Assembly (NCBI GenBank): GCA_027922465.2
Contig: BQMF02000613.1
Span: 1-64,000 of the forward strand
DNA length: 64,000 nucleotides
Direction: 5' to 3'
Source: Turritopsis dohrnii
Lineage: Eukaryota; Cnidaria; Hydrozoa; Anthoathecata; Oceaniidae
Shown here: piece after piece, positions 45,258 through 56,163 of the stretch
Layout: each line of letters begins with the position of its first letter
Numbering within the stretch: position 1 is the first letter of the stretch
Notes under the pieces: generated by a model
The model's database searches: none
What the model was told of the DNA's origin: nothing
What the model saw: the letters and a program-made list of their open reading frames with translations, nothing else
Position numbers and translations under genes: made by a program

Positions 45258-45850
45258 GACCCTATCAAAAAGTTTAAACTCAAAACCTTTGAAGAAAAAT
45301 CGGTTAAAGCAAAGTTTTCAAGAAATGGTAACGTAAAAGAAGTTAGAATCCAAAGAGATATTTTAGGAACACTTGTTTCACTATCCACCAAATACAAGTC
45401 GCCAATTGATCTTGATGGTACACTGGCATACCCATTGGCTCCTATAAGTTTACCTCTATGTTGTGCAGATGGTAGTATTCGGAAAACAACTAAATCAAGT
45501 CTGTTTAATGCTTCAATGGGTGATTTGGTTATCTTGAATACCGAAGATCTTCCGTCGCAGCAAGAGCTTTCCACCTACTTTCTCGATTTAGCTGCCGCAA
45601 TAAGGACGCAAACCAAAGATTGTACGACTATCCATCAACTTGCTTGGAAACTGATGAATTCAATTCTGTCCCAATATGAATTCGTGGAGATGGAAAACTT
45701 TATCTAATCAAAAATCCTCACATGAAACTACCATCCGACATGTCAAGTTTTCTATTGTTGGTAGATGAAGAACATATTGAAGAATTGAATGAAAGCGATT
45801 ATGATTTAAGTGACAGTGATGAAGAGAATGATTGCGATGAACTTTAACTG

Positions 45851-46314
45851 TTTATGCATGGCTTATGTTGCTTATTTTTTTCTGAAGTTGTTTATATTAT
45901 GATAGAAATTGAATAATTGTTGCCATATATTGGTCTGGTAAAAGGGTTAGAAATAGAGGACGGCTAAAAACACATTGCGGTTCCACAGAAGCAGTTATTT
46001 CGATTTTTATAGGTGTTTGATCACTTTTTACCTTAAAACTGGGGTTCATTAATTTTGTTTGAAATTAAGATTCTATGATGAAGCTCTTATATGAAGATTG
46101 ATTATACTAAAATTATTTACCTAAGTAAAGGTGATTCTTTGAGGGAAGTATTTCAATTTTTACGGACGTAAAATTACAAAATTTGCCAATTTTTATGAAA
46201 AATTGACCCCCTGAACCCCCTGATGACGCAAGATAAAACCCCTGTAACTCCTGATAGGTTGATTTTCATGAAAAGTTGTAATATAATTTGTTGTTCAGTA
46301 TAAAAATATCTATC
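45851..46314. other. Non-coding interior of the TIR element
   Basis: AT-rich sequence between the acidic tail of the unknown gene and the right TIR; no feature supported. Confidence 0.35.
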
Positions 46315-46634
46315 TATTGGTATACATGGTTTCCATATTTTTCGACTTTTGAATTTTGACCCAAAATTGGGTAGATGACGTCACATTTAGGCCCAAAAAA
46401 GGGTGTTTCACCCAAAATTTGCCCGTATACCCTCGATTTTCGAAATCAACACCCAAAAATTGGCCAAAAAAAGTTTATCAGAATTTCTCCATCAATTTTT
46501 GCGGATAACCCCCCACCAGCTCCTGGACTATAAGTTAAATGTGTTACACACGATTGTGAATCAGTATAAGTAGACTAGTATCTCACGTAAAAGTTTTTTA
46601 CGACTATAATTTCGAAAAGAATCTGATTTATTAT

Positions 46635-46838
46635 TCAAGAGGCTAGCCACATAAGCGAAACACAGTAAACTTGATCGTAAAGTTTAAGTTCCCTGATCAG
46701 GTGATATTCGCCTTTCCAGCCCTTCTCTTGAAAGATCTTACGAACCCATACACTTTTCTTATATTTCTTCTTTTCCTTAGCTCTTATTTGCAGACGACGC
46801 CTGATCAAAATTAGAAGTAAAATCCTTTTGTTAAGCAC
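46635..46838 (-). pseudogene. Harbinger transposase N-terminal exon relic
   Basis: Minus strand: IRRRLQIRAKEKKKYKKS, then VWVRKIFQEKGWKGEYHL and RELKLYDQ. This is the basic start and WVR...GEYHL block of HARBI1-like transposases, comparable to exon 1 at 12242-12432. The rest of the gene is missing. Confidence 0.6.
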
Positions 46839-46947
46839 AGCAACCTATTATTTTTTGTCTGAATTTATTAGCCCAGTTTCATTAGCTTGTTTATTCAGTG
46901 AGTAGCTACTTGTTGTTTTGTTTGTTTTTGTCTTGTTCCGAATCGAA

Positions 46948-47455
46948 ATCACGCTAATCCCCCTTTACAATGCGCTCCTCGGCAAGACCAATTGCTTGAT
47001 CACTATCTTGGTGCCATGGACAAGATCGGTCTGTTTGCTGATGAAACTAATTTCAAGTGTTGTCACAATGGTAAAGTTCATTTAGATAACATTTAGTATC
47101 GTAGTGACCTTAAAGATTGTAAGTAAGTAATACAAGTCTAGCAAAGACCTTGGAAAAAATATTTAACAATTACTCAGTTTGGTTGCTTTTGGTTCCATGG
47201 GTGCAAAATCGTAGCCCACCAGATTTTTAGTAGAAATGGCCAGGGATGTAATTAATATCCATCACCAGGTGTTCCTCCATCCTATGAATCCTTTCTATGA
47301 TCAAATGACAAAGTTGTTCCCCTGAAGTCATGCAAACTTCGCATCATATTAAGGTAGAATCTGTACACAGCTGCTTACAACCACTGGGCTAAGGTTGTAG
47401 CAGAGAAATTATTACTCGCAAATAAAACAATATCGCCAATGTTAATACTGACCAA
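46948..47455 (+). pseudogene. Helitron Rep N-terminal relic
   Basis: Collinear with the start of the RepHel gene at 10970-10380 but on the plus strand. It reads ANPPLQCAPRQDQLLDHYLG, then AMDKI, TNFKCCHNGKVHLD and later YNHWAKVVAE, with several stops and indels. It preserves Arg where the main copy has a TGA at 10956. Confidence 0.75.
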
Positions 47456-47526
47456 ATCTGTAACTAAGTTTGCTACTTTTCTTTGATCTCTGGGTTACAA
47501 TGCACCTCAGAAGCGGGGATGATAAC

Positions 47527-47556
47527 AGTCAATTTTTTTTTCTTTTTCTTTTTTTA
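47527..47556 (-). other. Poly(A)-like tail of the non-LTR retroelement
   Basis: On the minus strand, about 105-130 bases after the RT stop codon, GAAATAAAAAAAGAAAAAG is followed by more A. AATAAA plus an A-rich run in this place suggests the 3' end of a retrotransposed transcript. Confidence 0.5.
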
Positions 47557-48024
47557 TTTCATATATATTTTACAGAATAAACGATGAGTCGATACATGAA
47601 CACGCATGCATTAGAATAGGCAATATAAATGCTGTTACAGATGGTTTATCTAAAAAAGTCACTTCTCAATTTTCGTCAGGATATCCGTCAATTTCTGATC
47701 TTTCATGGTAGCTTGATCTGGGGTAAAGGAGCAACTTGATCGTTCACCTCTCAGGCAGGTCACAACTGATCTGATTAAAACGAATGATATCTTGCGTCTT
47801 AAGGCCGACCTCCACTTAGTCGTGTGAGCGCGGCGCTCGGACGATCTATTGTTATTCCAATTACATATTGCGCAATATCCAATTCGTATACGAAAGAAAA
47901 GTGTTCGTCTGGAAGTTGAAACAACTTCTACTTTCAGGCGACACGATTTTGATCGCACCAATCAGCTTTCAGGAAAAGTCAAACAAGAAAAAAAGCGTAA
48001 TCAGCAAAACATATTCAAGTGAAG

Positions 48025-49107
48025 ATGGCGGACGCAAATCCATTTTCTCAGCCATATGGTGATCTTACAAATCTCGCCTTTGTGTTGTACAAGCAGCAAC
48101 CACAACAGCAGCAGTTGCAAAAAGAGCAGGAAAAAGTTTCTGAACATATTCCTCTTTCAGAAAATTACAGCCAGTTATTAGAACAGCACAGTCCAGCTCA
48201 AAGTAGTGCTCAGGAATATATTAATTCTCAAGAAGATGACGAATACCATGAAGACAACGACGATTACGATGAGCTTTTGATAAATGAAGTTCGTCAATAT
48301 AGGTGTATCTGGGATACAAAATGTAGATCTTACAAGGAACATCCTAAAAAAGTTGAGGCTTGGAAAATTATTTCATCTAAACTTCAAAAGCCAGGTATAC
48401 AAATAAATAAATATTTATATTATACAATAATATAATTTTGACTATTATTACAAAGTTTTCCAAATTATCAATTACTTTTGTTCCTTTTTTGCAGTGGATT
48501 TCCAACCTATATGTATATCTTATCAAGTGCACGTCATAATGCAACTATTTTCCCAATGTTTATAATTTATTTCTTTGTTTTAACAGAGCTGGATTTACGT
48601 AAAAGATGGAAGAATCTGCGTGATTCCATGATGAAGTTTTTGAAAAAGCTAGATCTTGCAACAAGATCAGGTGCTGGTGCATCAAAGGTTCGTCCCTTCA
48701 AATATCATGAAAGTATGAAGTTTATTAAAGATAGTGTGGTAAACAAGGAAACACAGAGCAATATGCAATTAAACCTTGATGGTATTAGTGATTCACCACC
48801 TGTCTCCCCTGCTATGTCATCAGTTTCAACATCAAGTTTAACTTCGTCAGGGGCCCCAGTTGGAAAACGCAGAAGGAAGTCTGATGAGATAAAAACATTT
48901 CTTGAAGAATCAAAAGAAAGGAGGGAAACTCTTGACAAAATGATCGAAAAAGTATTAGTTCCTGATCGAAATGAAGATGTTGATGCTGATGCTCTATTTG
49001 CAAGAAGCTTGGTGCCTTCACTAAAAAGGCTTGCAAGAAAAAACAATTGTATTGCAAAAATTAGAATTCAGCAAGTTTTAATGGAACTTGAATTTGAAAG
49101 TGACTGA
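48025..49107 (+). CDS. MADF-BESS DNA-binding protein of Harbinger, two exons
   Basis: Myb/SANT-like partner that guides Harbinger transposase to DNA. ATG 48025 (MADANPFSQPYGD; a GTG three codons of sequence earlier is less likely). Exon 1 48025-48394, intron 48395-48586 (GTATAC...TTTTAACAG), exon 2 48587-49107; total 296 aa with no stop. A Gln-rich and acidic N-terminus (residues 20-85) precedes the MADF domain at about 85-165 (LINEVRQYRCIWDTK, HPKKVEAWKIIS, LRKRWKNLRDSMMKFLK). A Ser-rich linker and coiled basic segment follow, then a C-terminal BESS motif (DADALFARSLVPSLKRLA). It looks intact, although the transposase that would use it is mostly deleted. Confidence 0.85.
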
Positions 49108-49205
49108 TGATTTTGTAATTTTGATAAGTAACAACTTATCAAAAGAAAGGGTTAAAAAGACATCATTAACAAAAAGTTCCTGATATAAAGTATATTTTAG
49201 AGACT

Positions 49206-49533
49206 TTATAATACATCAAAAGAATTTATGGTACTTTCAACCATTTTTAGTTGCCATGGAATAGAACCTTCATCTGAATTAAAATAGTCCCTAAAATTAT
49301 CTCTCACTTCCTTTGCTAAACGAGAATAATTGTTCGATGCTGTATTGTTTATGTTTTTAAGTGATTGATTGAAAGACTCCTCTCTCCAAGTTCCTTTTTT
49401 AAAATTCCCTTGTATATCTCAGTCGGTGAATTCAGAAGGGAAATAATGTGAGTATCCTTCAAATGTTCTATCTTTCATCAAAAAATTGTGCAAGGCTATC
49501 ACTGTGGAGGTAACATTTCGAACACCTTTTACG
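49206..49533 (-). pseudogene. C-terminal remnant of HARBI1-like transposase
   Basis: The minus strand reads VRNVTSTVIALHNFLMKDR, then EGYSHYFPSEFTD, a TGA, GTWREESFNQSLKN and SIPWQLKMV, ending TAA at 49206. It parallels the end of the intact transposase at 13330-13600 (CLHNYLR, GAWRKQ, VPWQL). The catalytic domain is absent. Confidence 0.8.
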
Positions 49534-49859
49534 CTCAGGCGATCTATTGTTTTAATAACAATAGATCGTATGAGCGCCGCGCTCGCACGGCTAAGTGGAG
49601 GTCGGCCTTTAAACCAGATACGATCTCACTTTTGTGACATTTTTGCTTCTTAGCAAGTTGTTCCGCTAATTTACTCAAGAAAATACGGCTTTTCATTAAT
49701 CTCTGCCATGGAGTGCACTTTTTTTTTCAAAACGAGGCAATGTATGTAATGACTGTAAACATTGCGCGCTAACAAGGTAAATACTTGAAAGTATATATGT
49801 TGAAAGTAATCAGAAAAAGATAAATATAAAGAACAAAGGAAAAAGTATTATAGGAAGTT

Positions 49860-52068
49860 ATGATGGCAGAAAACGAATCTGATTATGTGGGTATGTATTT
49901 CATCTATGTATTGTTAGATATTTATGTCTAGCTAAAAATAGAGTACCTAATCAAGTTTGACTTTTTGACTGTGTTTTTATTCTTTAGATTTGGACTCAAT
50001 TTGTCTAACACCCGACGATGTCGATGATCCAGCAGTTCACATTGACATTAAGAAATTAACGACGTACAGTATGCCACATTTAAAACAATGGTTTATATTC
50101 AGAGGTGACTCACTACGTACTGTACATTCGAAAAAGGATGCCAGAATAAGGTGGGTATAAAAATCTACATTATAAATCTGCAATACATTTTTATGATCAA
50201 CCACTAACCTATCAATTCTAACTGCAATTATTATTTTTTCTAGAGTCCTGCACTATGTTAATGGCGGTTTGACTGAAAAGATTGTGGACCCTACTCCAGA
50301 CAAAAAAAGGCTCAAACAAAAAGCAGAGCAACAAAATCTGAAAATAAAGCCATCAGTGGCCTTACAGAAAGAAAAATTAGAATGCCCCAAGGATTTTTTG
50401 GAAGAAAGAAACCATTTACAGCGAAGTGAAGGTTGGACTAAATCCCTGGAAAATATTCCAAAAGTTTCAATCAATAATATAACTAACTATGTTGAACGAA
50501 TCAATACAAGCATTGTATCTAAAGCAACATTAATAAAAAAGAACTTTCAGCGAGGTGAAAAGTTTTTTGAGGAAAATTACGTCGATATTAACTCTATTCA
50601 TGCAAAACAAAATAACAACTTTTTTTGCATCAAAGGAATTTGTGCAGCAAGTTTACGTCAGAAGGATAGGTGGATATTGATTGTGATATCCAAAGAAAAT
50701 GCTGAGATAGAGTATGCCCATTGCCAGTGCCCTGCTGGTAATTCTGGGACTTGTGCTCACACATATGCCTTGATGAAAATAGTTGCTAAATGGATTATAG
50801 ATGGCTGTACAGGTATCCCAAAAGTGAAACCATGCACGTCAAAACCATGTGTTTGGTCTGTCCCTCAACATCGTGGTAAAGTGCAAAAAGTACCAGTTAA
50901 TCAACTGGAAATAAAATCACCAGAAAATAAAGCACGAAAAATTGAAAAAAGCATATCAAGTACTCTTTATGATGTTGAATTTGAAAAGACAGAGGAGCAA
51001 GGGAACAATATACAAATGTTTGTATCAAGATTATCCGAAACAAGTCCAGATATTCATTTTTTAGACATTGTATTGAATTCAAATGAAACCACTATCCCTA
51101 CAAAGTATGGTAGTGTTACACTTGGATCATTCTTAAGCTACCAACTTCCACTAGTTCCTCCTGATTTTCAAGTTTATGCCAATTTACCACCACCAAGCAA
51201 AAGTGAACTACAACGGACATACTCATACCCAGATTTCCCATTTACAGAGACTGTTACACCATATTTGAATAATATCAAAAGTTTGGAAAAACTAAAATTT
51301 TTAGAAGCTCTTCATGTCACCTATGAAGACATTGTACGTATCGAGAGAGAAACTCGTGAGCAGGCTGCATGTCCAACTTGGCTTGAGCATCGTATAAATC
51401 GGTTTACAGCTTCGCTTTGTAACAAACTGAAGAATGTGAAAACAGTGAAAGGACTTGAAAATCTCGCTGTTTCTCTTACAACACCGACAAAACCTAAAAG
51501 CAACATATTACAAATTAAATTAGACCATGGAAAGTTTTATGAGCCCATTGCCATAAGCTCTTACGAGAAATATCTCAAATCTTTTGACTATTATGTTTTA
51601 ACCGAACCATCAGGTCTTGTTATTGATAAAAACAACTTCATGTTGGGAGCATCTCCTGATGGTAAAACTCAAGTTGATGGCTTATTTGGCATAATTGAAG
51701 TTAAGTGCAGTGAAGAATTCAAAGATGTTGATCCGAAAAGCATTTGTTTCATTTCCAATAATTCATGTTTAGTTTACGATGAAAACTTGAATAAAGTATT
51801 ATTGAATAAAAATCACAGTTACTACGACCAAGTGCAAATGCAATTAGCATTGACTTGCCAGACATGGTGCGATTTCATTTTCTACACTAATAAAGGGATT
51901 GTTATCGATAGAATTCCATTTGACAAAGCAGCATGGATTGGAATACGTGATGGAATTTTGAATTTTTACTTTAACCATATGTTAGATAAACTAGTTGTTA
52001 AACAGGCTGAGAAAATCCACAATAAGATTGTTAATGATGAAATTTGTATTGACATTGACAGTACATGA
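49860..52068 (+). CDS. ISL2EU YqaJ-domain protein with SWIM finger, three exons
   Basis: Accessory protein of ISL2EU; YqaJ domains are phage-exonuclease-like and may process transposon ends. Exon 1 49860-49890 (MMAENESDYV), intron to 49987 (GTATGT...TTTAG), exon 2 49988-50150, intron to 50243 (GTGG...TCTAG), exon 3 50244-52068; the spliced frame is open for 672 aa. A SAP-like segment lies at about residues 35-70 (YSMPHLKQWFIFRGD). A SWIM zinc finger CQCPAGNSGTCAH lies at about 225-237. The YqaJ nuclease core spans about 441-600 with TWLEHRINRFTAS, LGASPDGK (about 532-539) and the catalytic E-x-K motif IIEVKC (about 548-553). It converges with the transposase gene. No lesion was seen. Confidence 0.88.
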
Positions 52069-53527
52069 ATGCTAGCATTACGAAATAAGAAATTGTAACA
52101 AGTTCATAGTGCAACCTCTCAAATGTATTATTTTAAGTGAGAGCATCCATGTGCCAAAATTTACACAAAACATGTGCTGTAATGCTGTACAATTTCATCT
52201 GGATTTTGTACCAGAAAAGAGTTTTTGTTGACTACATAATTCTGTCATTTCTTTTGATAAATACCCAAATTAGATGTAAACATGAACTTACTTAGTCTCA
52301 ATGACTTTTTTTCAAAATTGGGTCTTGAAAATTGGATAAAATTCCACAAACAGATATCAGCTGATTTAATGAGCCAACCATACTCAATGGTATAACTCTA
52401 TCAAAAATGTGATAACATTTTAAACGTTGAATCATCCGTTCAACATGTATTCGTTCATTGGCTATCTGTTGGCTCTTAACTGTTTCCTGTAATGTGAATT
52501 GATCACGTCCACGTAGAAAATCTGGGATTACAAGTTCCACACCAATTGGAAATAAGTACTCCTGAATGGTAAAATCTCTATCTACCATTAACTGGTCACC
52601 TTCATCCCATAATTTCGAATTTAAAATTCCACTTTTTATAACAATTTCTTTATCAGAAATACTTCCAGGATAAATGCTGGAAAGAAATGTAAAGCCTCCA
52701 CCAGGTGCTATTCCAACTAATTGCTTCACTGTTGTATGGCTCTTGTAGTCAGAATACATCATTTTATGTAAGAAAAGCGATGATGGTGTTGCAACTTTAA
52801 ACTCGACACAGTCTATAATGCATCTACATCTTGGATACTTTTCTTTTAATGAGCTTGGAATGAAATTTGCTCTTTACTTGGCCAAATATTGATTGAACCC
52901 AGCTTTAAGTACAAAAAGTTTATCCAAGTTATAATGGTATTACTGACAGTTCCTATTGAAACACCAAATAAAAATGACAAATGATGCACATCGAAATTTC
53001 TGCGAATCCTTACTAAAGTTAATAAGAATGAAGTCAATGGTTGAAGTGCTCTTGGCCTTCCTCTCCCTAACTGAGTGCGGTGTTGATAATTATCTAAATT
53101 TAAGTTATCCATGGGATTTAGGTATTCAAAAACAACCATCATCAAATCAACCGATGGAAAACCAGTATAATGATTACACGAATCATCACTTGATGTTAAA
53201 TACTCCACAAAGTCAGTTTTAACTTTCAAACGAGTATCCAAAGCTTTGTTCCTATCTTCTAATTCCTGGATACGAAGCAGCAACATTTGTTTTTCATCAT
53301 CATCATTTTTCATCAAATCTGAATCATCATAAGCTGCACAGAATGACTGCTCAACGCCTGCAGTATTGTCATGATCTGTTACCGGTTGTTGTTCATCAAC
53401 ATTATTATTTACAACAGTATCTTCCTCCTCATCATCAAGCTGCATTTTTTAGGAAATGTAAAAAAACTGAGACCTGTTGGAATTCTTTCCCCATTCTCAT
53501 TAAATTTGTAGCTATATGAAAGACATC

Positions 53528-53700
53528 TATGCCTGCCCGTAAGTAGCAATATTCAAAAAAGGGAATTATACCTGCAAACTTGAAATATGTGTCCAATGTA
53601 ATCCTATTATATATGTAATCCTATTATATACTTTCAATCTTAAAATATATGTTCAATCCTGATTTATATGTTCAATCCTGAAATATATGTGCAATCTTCC
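53528..53700. repeat. Left TIR of the integrase-type transposon
   Basis: Inverted match to 58640-58813. The inner half has three or four ~20-bp units with TGTTCAATCCTGA/TGTGCAATCTT. Confidence 0.87.
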
Positions 53701-54224
53701 TGGGGCAAGCGCGGTCCTTAAGATTGATCATTTTGGCGCGCATAAATTGAAACTAAACTTTCGCGCCCAATCAAATTTAAGCATAATGGCAGCGTTTTCA
53801 AACAAACACTACAAGCCAAAGTTCTGGTAGTTCTTTCTTCTTGCCATTTGTTGTCGTTGATTTACTTTTTTCATGTTTTCAGAATTTGCTTGAGTTCTTG
53901 TTTCTTATGTTATTTACAAGTTGTTCCATATTGTCTTAGAAATAGCTTTTGAATTACCCAGTTATGTTGTTTGCCAGTTAAATTAAAAAAGAAGACACTA
54001 AGAAGACTAAATATGATGGGTGAAATGATTATGCTTTGTATTCTAAATAAAAAATAAAAATAAACGCAAAAAGAGTCCTTAATGTTTTCTTCAATTTCAT
54101 CCGTCAGGTTTTCCTAAATAAAGCTTTCTTTCATGTCGTTTTTACATGTATAGTATGTACACTTTGTATTTTTACTTAGAAAATTAGTCTGAACATTATG
54201 TCAAACAATTCTTTAAGTCGGCGT
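53701..54224. other. Spacer between left TIR and ISL2EU B relic
   Basis: A slightly GC-richer start (CAAGCGCGGTCC), then AT-rich; no supported gene. It may hold the end of ISL2EU B, which I could not define. Confidence 0.35.
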
Positions 54225-54340
54225 GACGTCACACCTCCGCTCCGAAATAGCAGCCATTATGGATTGGGGGAAAACATTGCTAACAACAGAGAGAGCTTCA
54301 GTTGAGTTACGGCTGCGAATGTGTAAGGAGATCTCTGAAA

Positions 54341-55410
54341 ATGCCTAAAAGTTGTTGTGTTCCTGGCTGTCATACAAATAAGACAAAAAACCCTAGAGTT
54401 CAGTTTGACTGCTTTCCAAAAAAAAGATTCATGGAGAAGAAAATGGTTAAACCCTGTTCGTCGTTCTGCTATTATTGATGCTTCTGGCGGCAAGGTTAAC
54501 AAAGAAAAGAGCTGGTCTCCAGCCTCAAAGTCAACTTATGTTTGCTCATTACATTTTATATCAGGTAATTGAAATCTTAGTGCAAAATATTGACATTATT
54601 TAGGTGTCTATCAGGGTCAATTTAGGGTCAATCAATTTTGTGTCGAAATGCTATGGTGGAAGAGCTTCTGATCTCCAAATAACACGTGAATCTGGTTTGG
54701 AAGCAAACACATACCAGTAGATCAAATTTTGGCTGATCGAGAGTTTACTCTTAGAGACGATTTTGCAGCTGGCAGTTCAGCCGAATTACACGCTTTTTTT
54801 TGTATAAGAACAATTTTATAAGAACACGAGCCTCGGATTTGGCCAAAAAATAAGAACAAAATAAGAACAACCTGAGGCTCAAATCATTATTCCAAAATTA
54901 AGAACAGCTTGAGCCTCAATTTTCTTGGAAAATAAGAAAAATTCATGTGAGTTCTCTCACTGGTAAATTGTTTAGAACTTTGTTTTGTTTTTTGTTTTAC
55001 CTTGCATACTCATATCGGGTCATTTCCAAACAGCAACCATGCTTTTTGCCAGTTGATTTTGAAAAATATTTATTTTTATTTTTACTGGAAGTTCCATAAA
55101 TAAGAACAAAATGAGGCTGAAATTTGAAACTGTGTTCTTAAAGCTAAGAACAAAATAAGAACAATTCCGGCTGAAAAAGGCTCAAAAATTAAGAACAGCG
55201 AGCCTCAGGTCAGATTTTACTGGTTCTTATAAAAAAAAGCGTGTATTGATACCTGCATTCTCACGAGGAAAAAAAATTAACAGCAAAAGAAGTGAAAATA
55301 TCACGAAAAATTGCCTCAGTCAGGATCCACATAGAAAGAGTCATAGGTCTGATGAAAAATAGATATACTATTTTGAAGGGTATCATACCTTTGAAAATTA
55401 TCAAAAACAT
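54341..55410 (+). pseudogene. THAP-DDE_4 transposase relic (ISL2EU B)
   Basis: ATG 54341: MPKSCCVPGCHTNKTKNPRV starts a THAP finger. A frameshift in an A-run near 54420 moves to WRRKWLNPVRR, SWSPASKSTYVCSLHFISG (to about 54570), completing the C2CH pattern. A donor GTAATT follows. The DDE_4 core resumes near 54635 with FVSKCYGGRASDLQITRESG and ADREFTLRDDF (second catalytic Asp), is cut by the MITE at 54789-55243, then continues IPAFSRGK, AKEVKISRKIASVRIHIER (catalytic Glu) and LMKNRYTILKGI to about 55413. The first catalytic region is missing. Confidence 0.75.
54789..55243. mobile_element. 455-bp MITE, TA duplication
   Basis: Ends CACGCTTTTTTTTGTATAAG and CTTATAAAAAAAAGCGTG, inverted, flanked by TA (54787-54788 and 55244-55245). 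The TA duplication points to Tc1/mariner-type mobilisation. The interior repeats AAGAACAAAATAAGAACAA and GAGGCTC motifs in both orientations. No coding sequence. Excision re-joins the DDE_4 frame (AEL to IPAF). Confidence 0.85.
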
Positions 55411-55593
55411 TTGAGAAATAGTATTTTAACTAGCTGTGATAGGATTGTAACTCTGTGTGCAGCATTGACACATTTAGGATCAAGTATATATTGTATTTAG
55501 TAATGAAAAATAACACTGTAATTTATATGAAAACTTATTTTTCTATCAATAAATCTGTCACAAAAAAATATAATTACATTTTCATTTTCTACA

Positions 55594-55990
55594 TTGTCTA
55601 CAATACCAAGTTTTGCTCTTCGGAAGGCGTTTCAAACCAATACATATGGGGTGAAACCAATTGTCACATTTATCGCACCCTACCATATTATCTGTTTCAC
55701 CAGGACGTTCACATTGAGAGATACAATATAAGTAACATTGTCTGTACATTGATCAGGTGCAATATTTTAAGAGCAAACAGACCCCTCTAATCGTCTGCTT
55801 ACTAGCTCAGGAAGGATGCATGTTTTCCAAAATTGTTCACATTTCTCATACATTGGGTTCACAAAAGTATCATCTCTCTCTCCACATTGACGATTAATCA
55901 TTCTTCTGGTGTCCACACCACAAAATGACAAAATAAAGTGCCACTGACTGCTATTTCGTGTTGAACTTGAAAATAATAATTATGACGTTT
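55594..55990 (-). pseudogene. YqaJ C-terminus fused to a PHD finger (ISL2EU B), broken
   Basis: Minus strand from about 55985: NSSQWHFILSFCGVDTRRM, then YEKCEQFWKTCILPELVSRRLEG, which resembles the end of YqaJ-family proteins (phrase FW...ILPEL). A TAA near 55790 and a frame change follow, then a PHD finger: CISQCERPG, MVGCDKCDNWFHPICIG, TWYCRQCRK, ending at 55594. The Cys4-His-Cys3 spacing is good. Element A lacks this finger, so B is a different subfamily. Confidence 0.65.
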
Positions 55991-56163
55991 TTAAGAAAAT
56001 AGCCTGATTCACTCTTTTCAATGTGAAACATACCAGTTGCTATCTCTGCATTAAGAGACTTTTCTCGCAAAGAATATGGGCATAATTTTCACCTCCACAA
56101 CTCCATTCCCTACCAATTAACGCTAATTTCTCTTGGTATCTTTGTTTTGAAGTCGAATCTAAG

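Larger units (their letters stand above)
39690..45850 (+). pseudogene. Unrecognised multi-exon gene in the TIR element, split by the Gypsy
   Basis: I do not recognise a named domain, though the motif order recalls uncharacterised proteins of cnidarians. An exon at about 39715-39936 reads LPLCFATNRVHYARYGTYY then LGNLNTSHPGAFEEF and is broken by a TAG near 39795. An intron at 39937-40139 (GTAGGG...TTTTAG) joins it to an exon from 40140 (GGIIKFASKPATVAKWVLS, NPFDKDLQKESLYNLISGMP). The Gypsy cuts this exon at 40527. Removing it with one GACCC copy restores the frame into 45263-45705 (SPIDLDGTLAYPLAPISLPL, CCADGSIRKTTKSSLF). A stop at 45705 is followed by a shifted acidic tail to about 45846. The N-terminal part of the protein seems to be missing. 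Confidence 0.5.
39450..46530. mobile_element. TIR transposon with TAA duplication, carrying an unknown gene and a Gypsy
   Basis: About 230-bp terminal inverted repeats start TAGTCYAGGAGCTGGTGG at each end and are flanked by TAA at 39447-39449 and 46531-46533. Without the Gypsy (4730 bp plus 5-bp duplication) it is about 2.35 kb. A 3-bp TAA duplication fits PIF/Harbinger-like insertion, but I see no DDE transposase. It carries instead an unrecognised gene, so it looks like a non-autonomous element with captured coding sequence. Confidence 0.75.
38957..46574 (-). mobile_element. Small Helitron hosting a TIR element and a Gypsy
   Basis: Minus-strand 5' end TCTACTTATACTGATTC at 46574; 3' end TTTTACGCGAGATACTAG at 38957. 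Its sequence is interrupted in the motif CTCTCTAAGTTAAATGTG: left part 39440-39449, right part 46531 onward. The native Helitron is about 550 bp. It sits between other Helitron ends on both sides (CTAG of another copy begins at 46575). Confidence 0.75.
47802..49608. mobile_element. Deleted Harbinger element with TTA duplication
   Basis: Terminal inverted repeats start AGGCCGACCTCCACTTAG at both ends (with a few mismatches further in) and are flanked by TTA at 47799-47801 and 49609-49611. It carries a full MADF-BESS gene on the plus strand and only the last ~105 codons of the HARBI1-like transposase on the minus strand, so it has lost most of the transposase. It is inserted in the 3' end of the non-LTR RT gene; excision at TTA restores that frame. 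Confidence 0.9.
54225..56000. mobile_element. ISL2EU relic B inside the integrase-type transposon
   Basis: It has the same two convergent genes as element A, both ruined: THAP-DDE_4 on the plus strand and YqaJ with a PHD finger on the minus strand. Exact ends were not found. A MITE is inserted in the transposase part. Confidence 0.6.
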
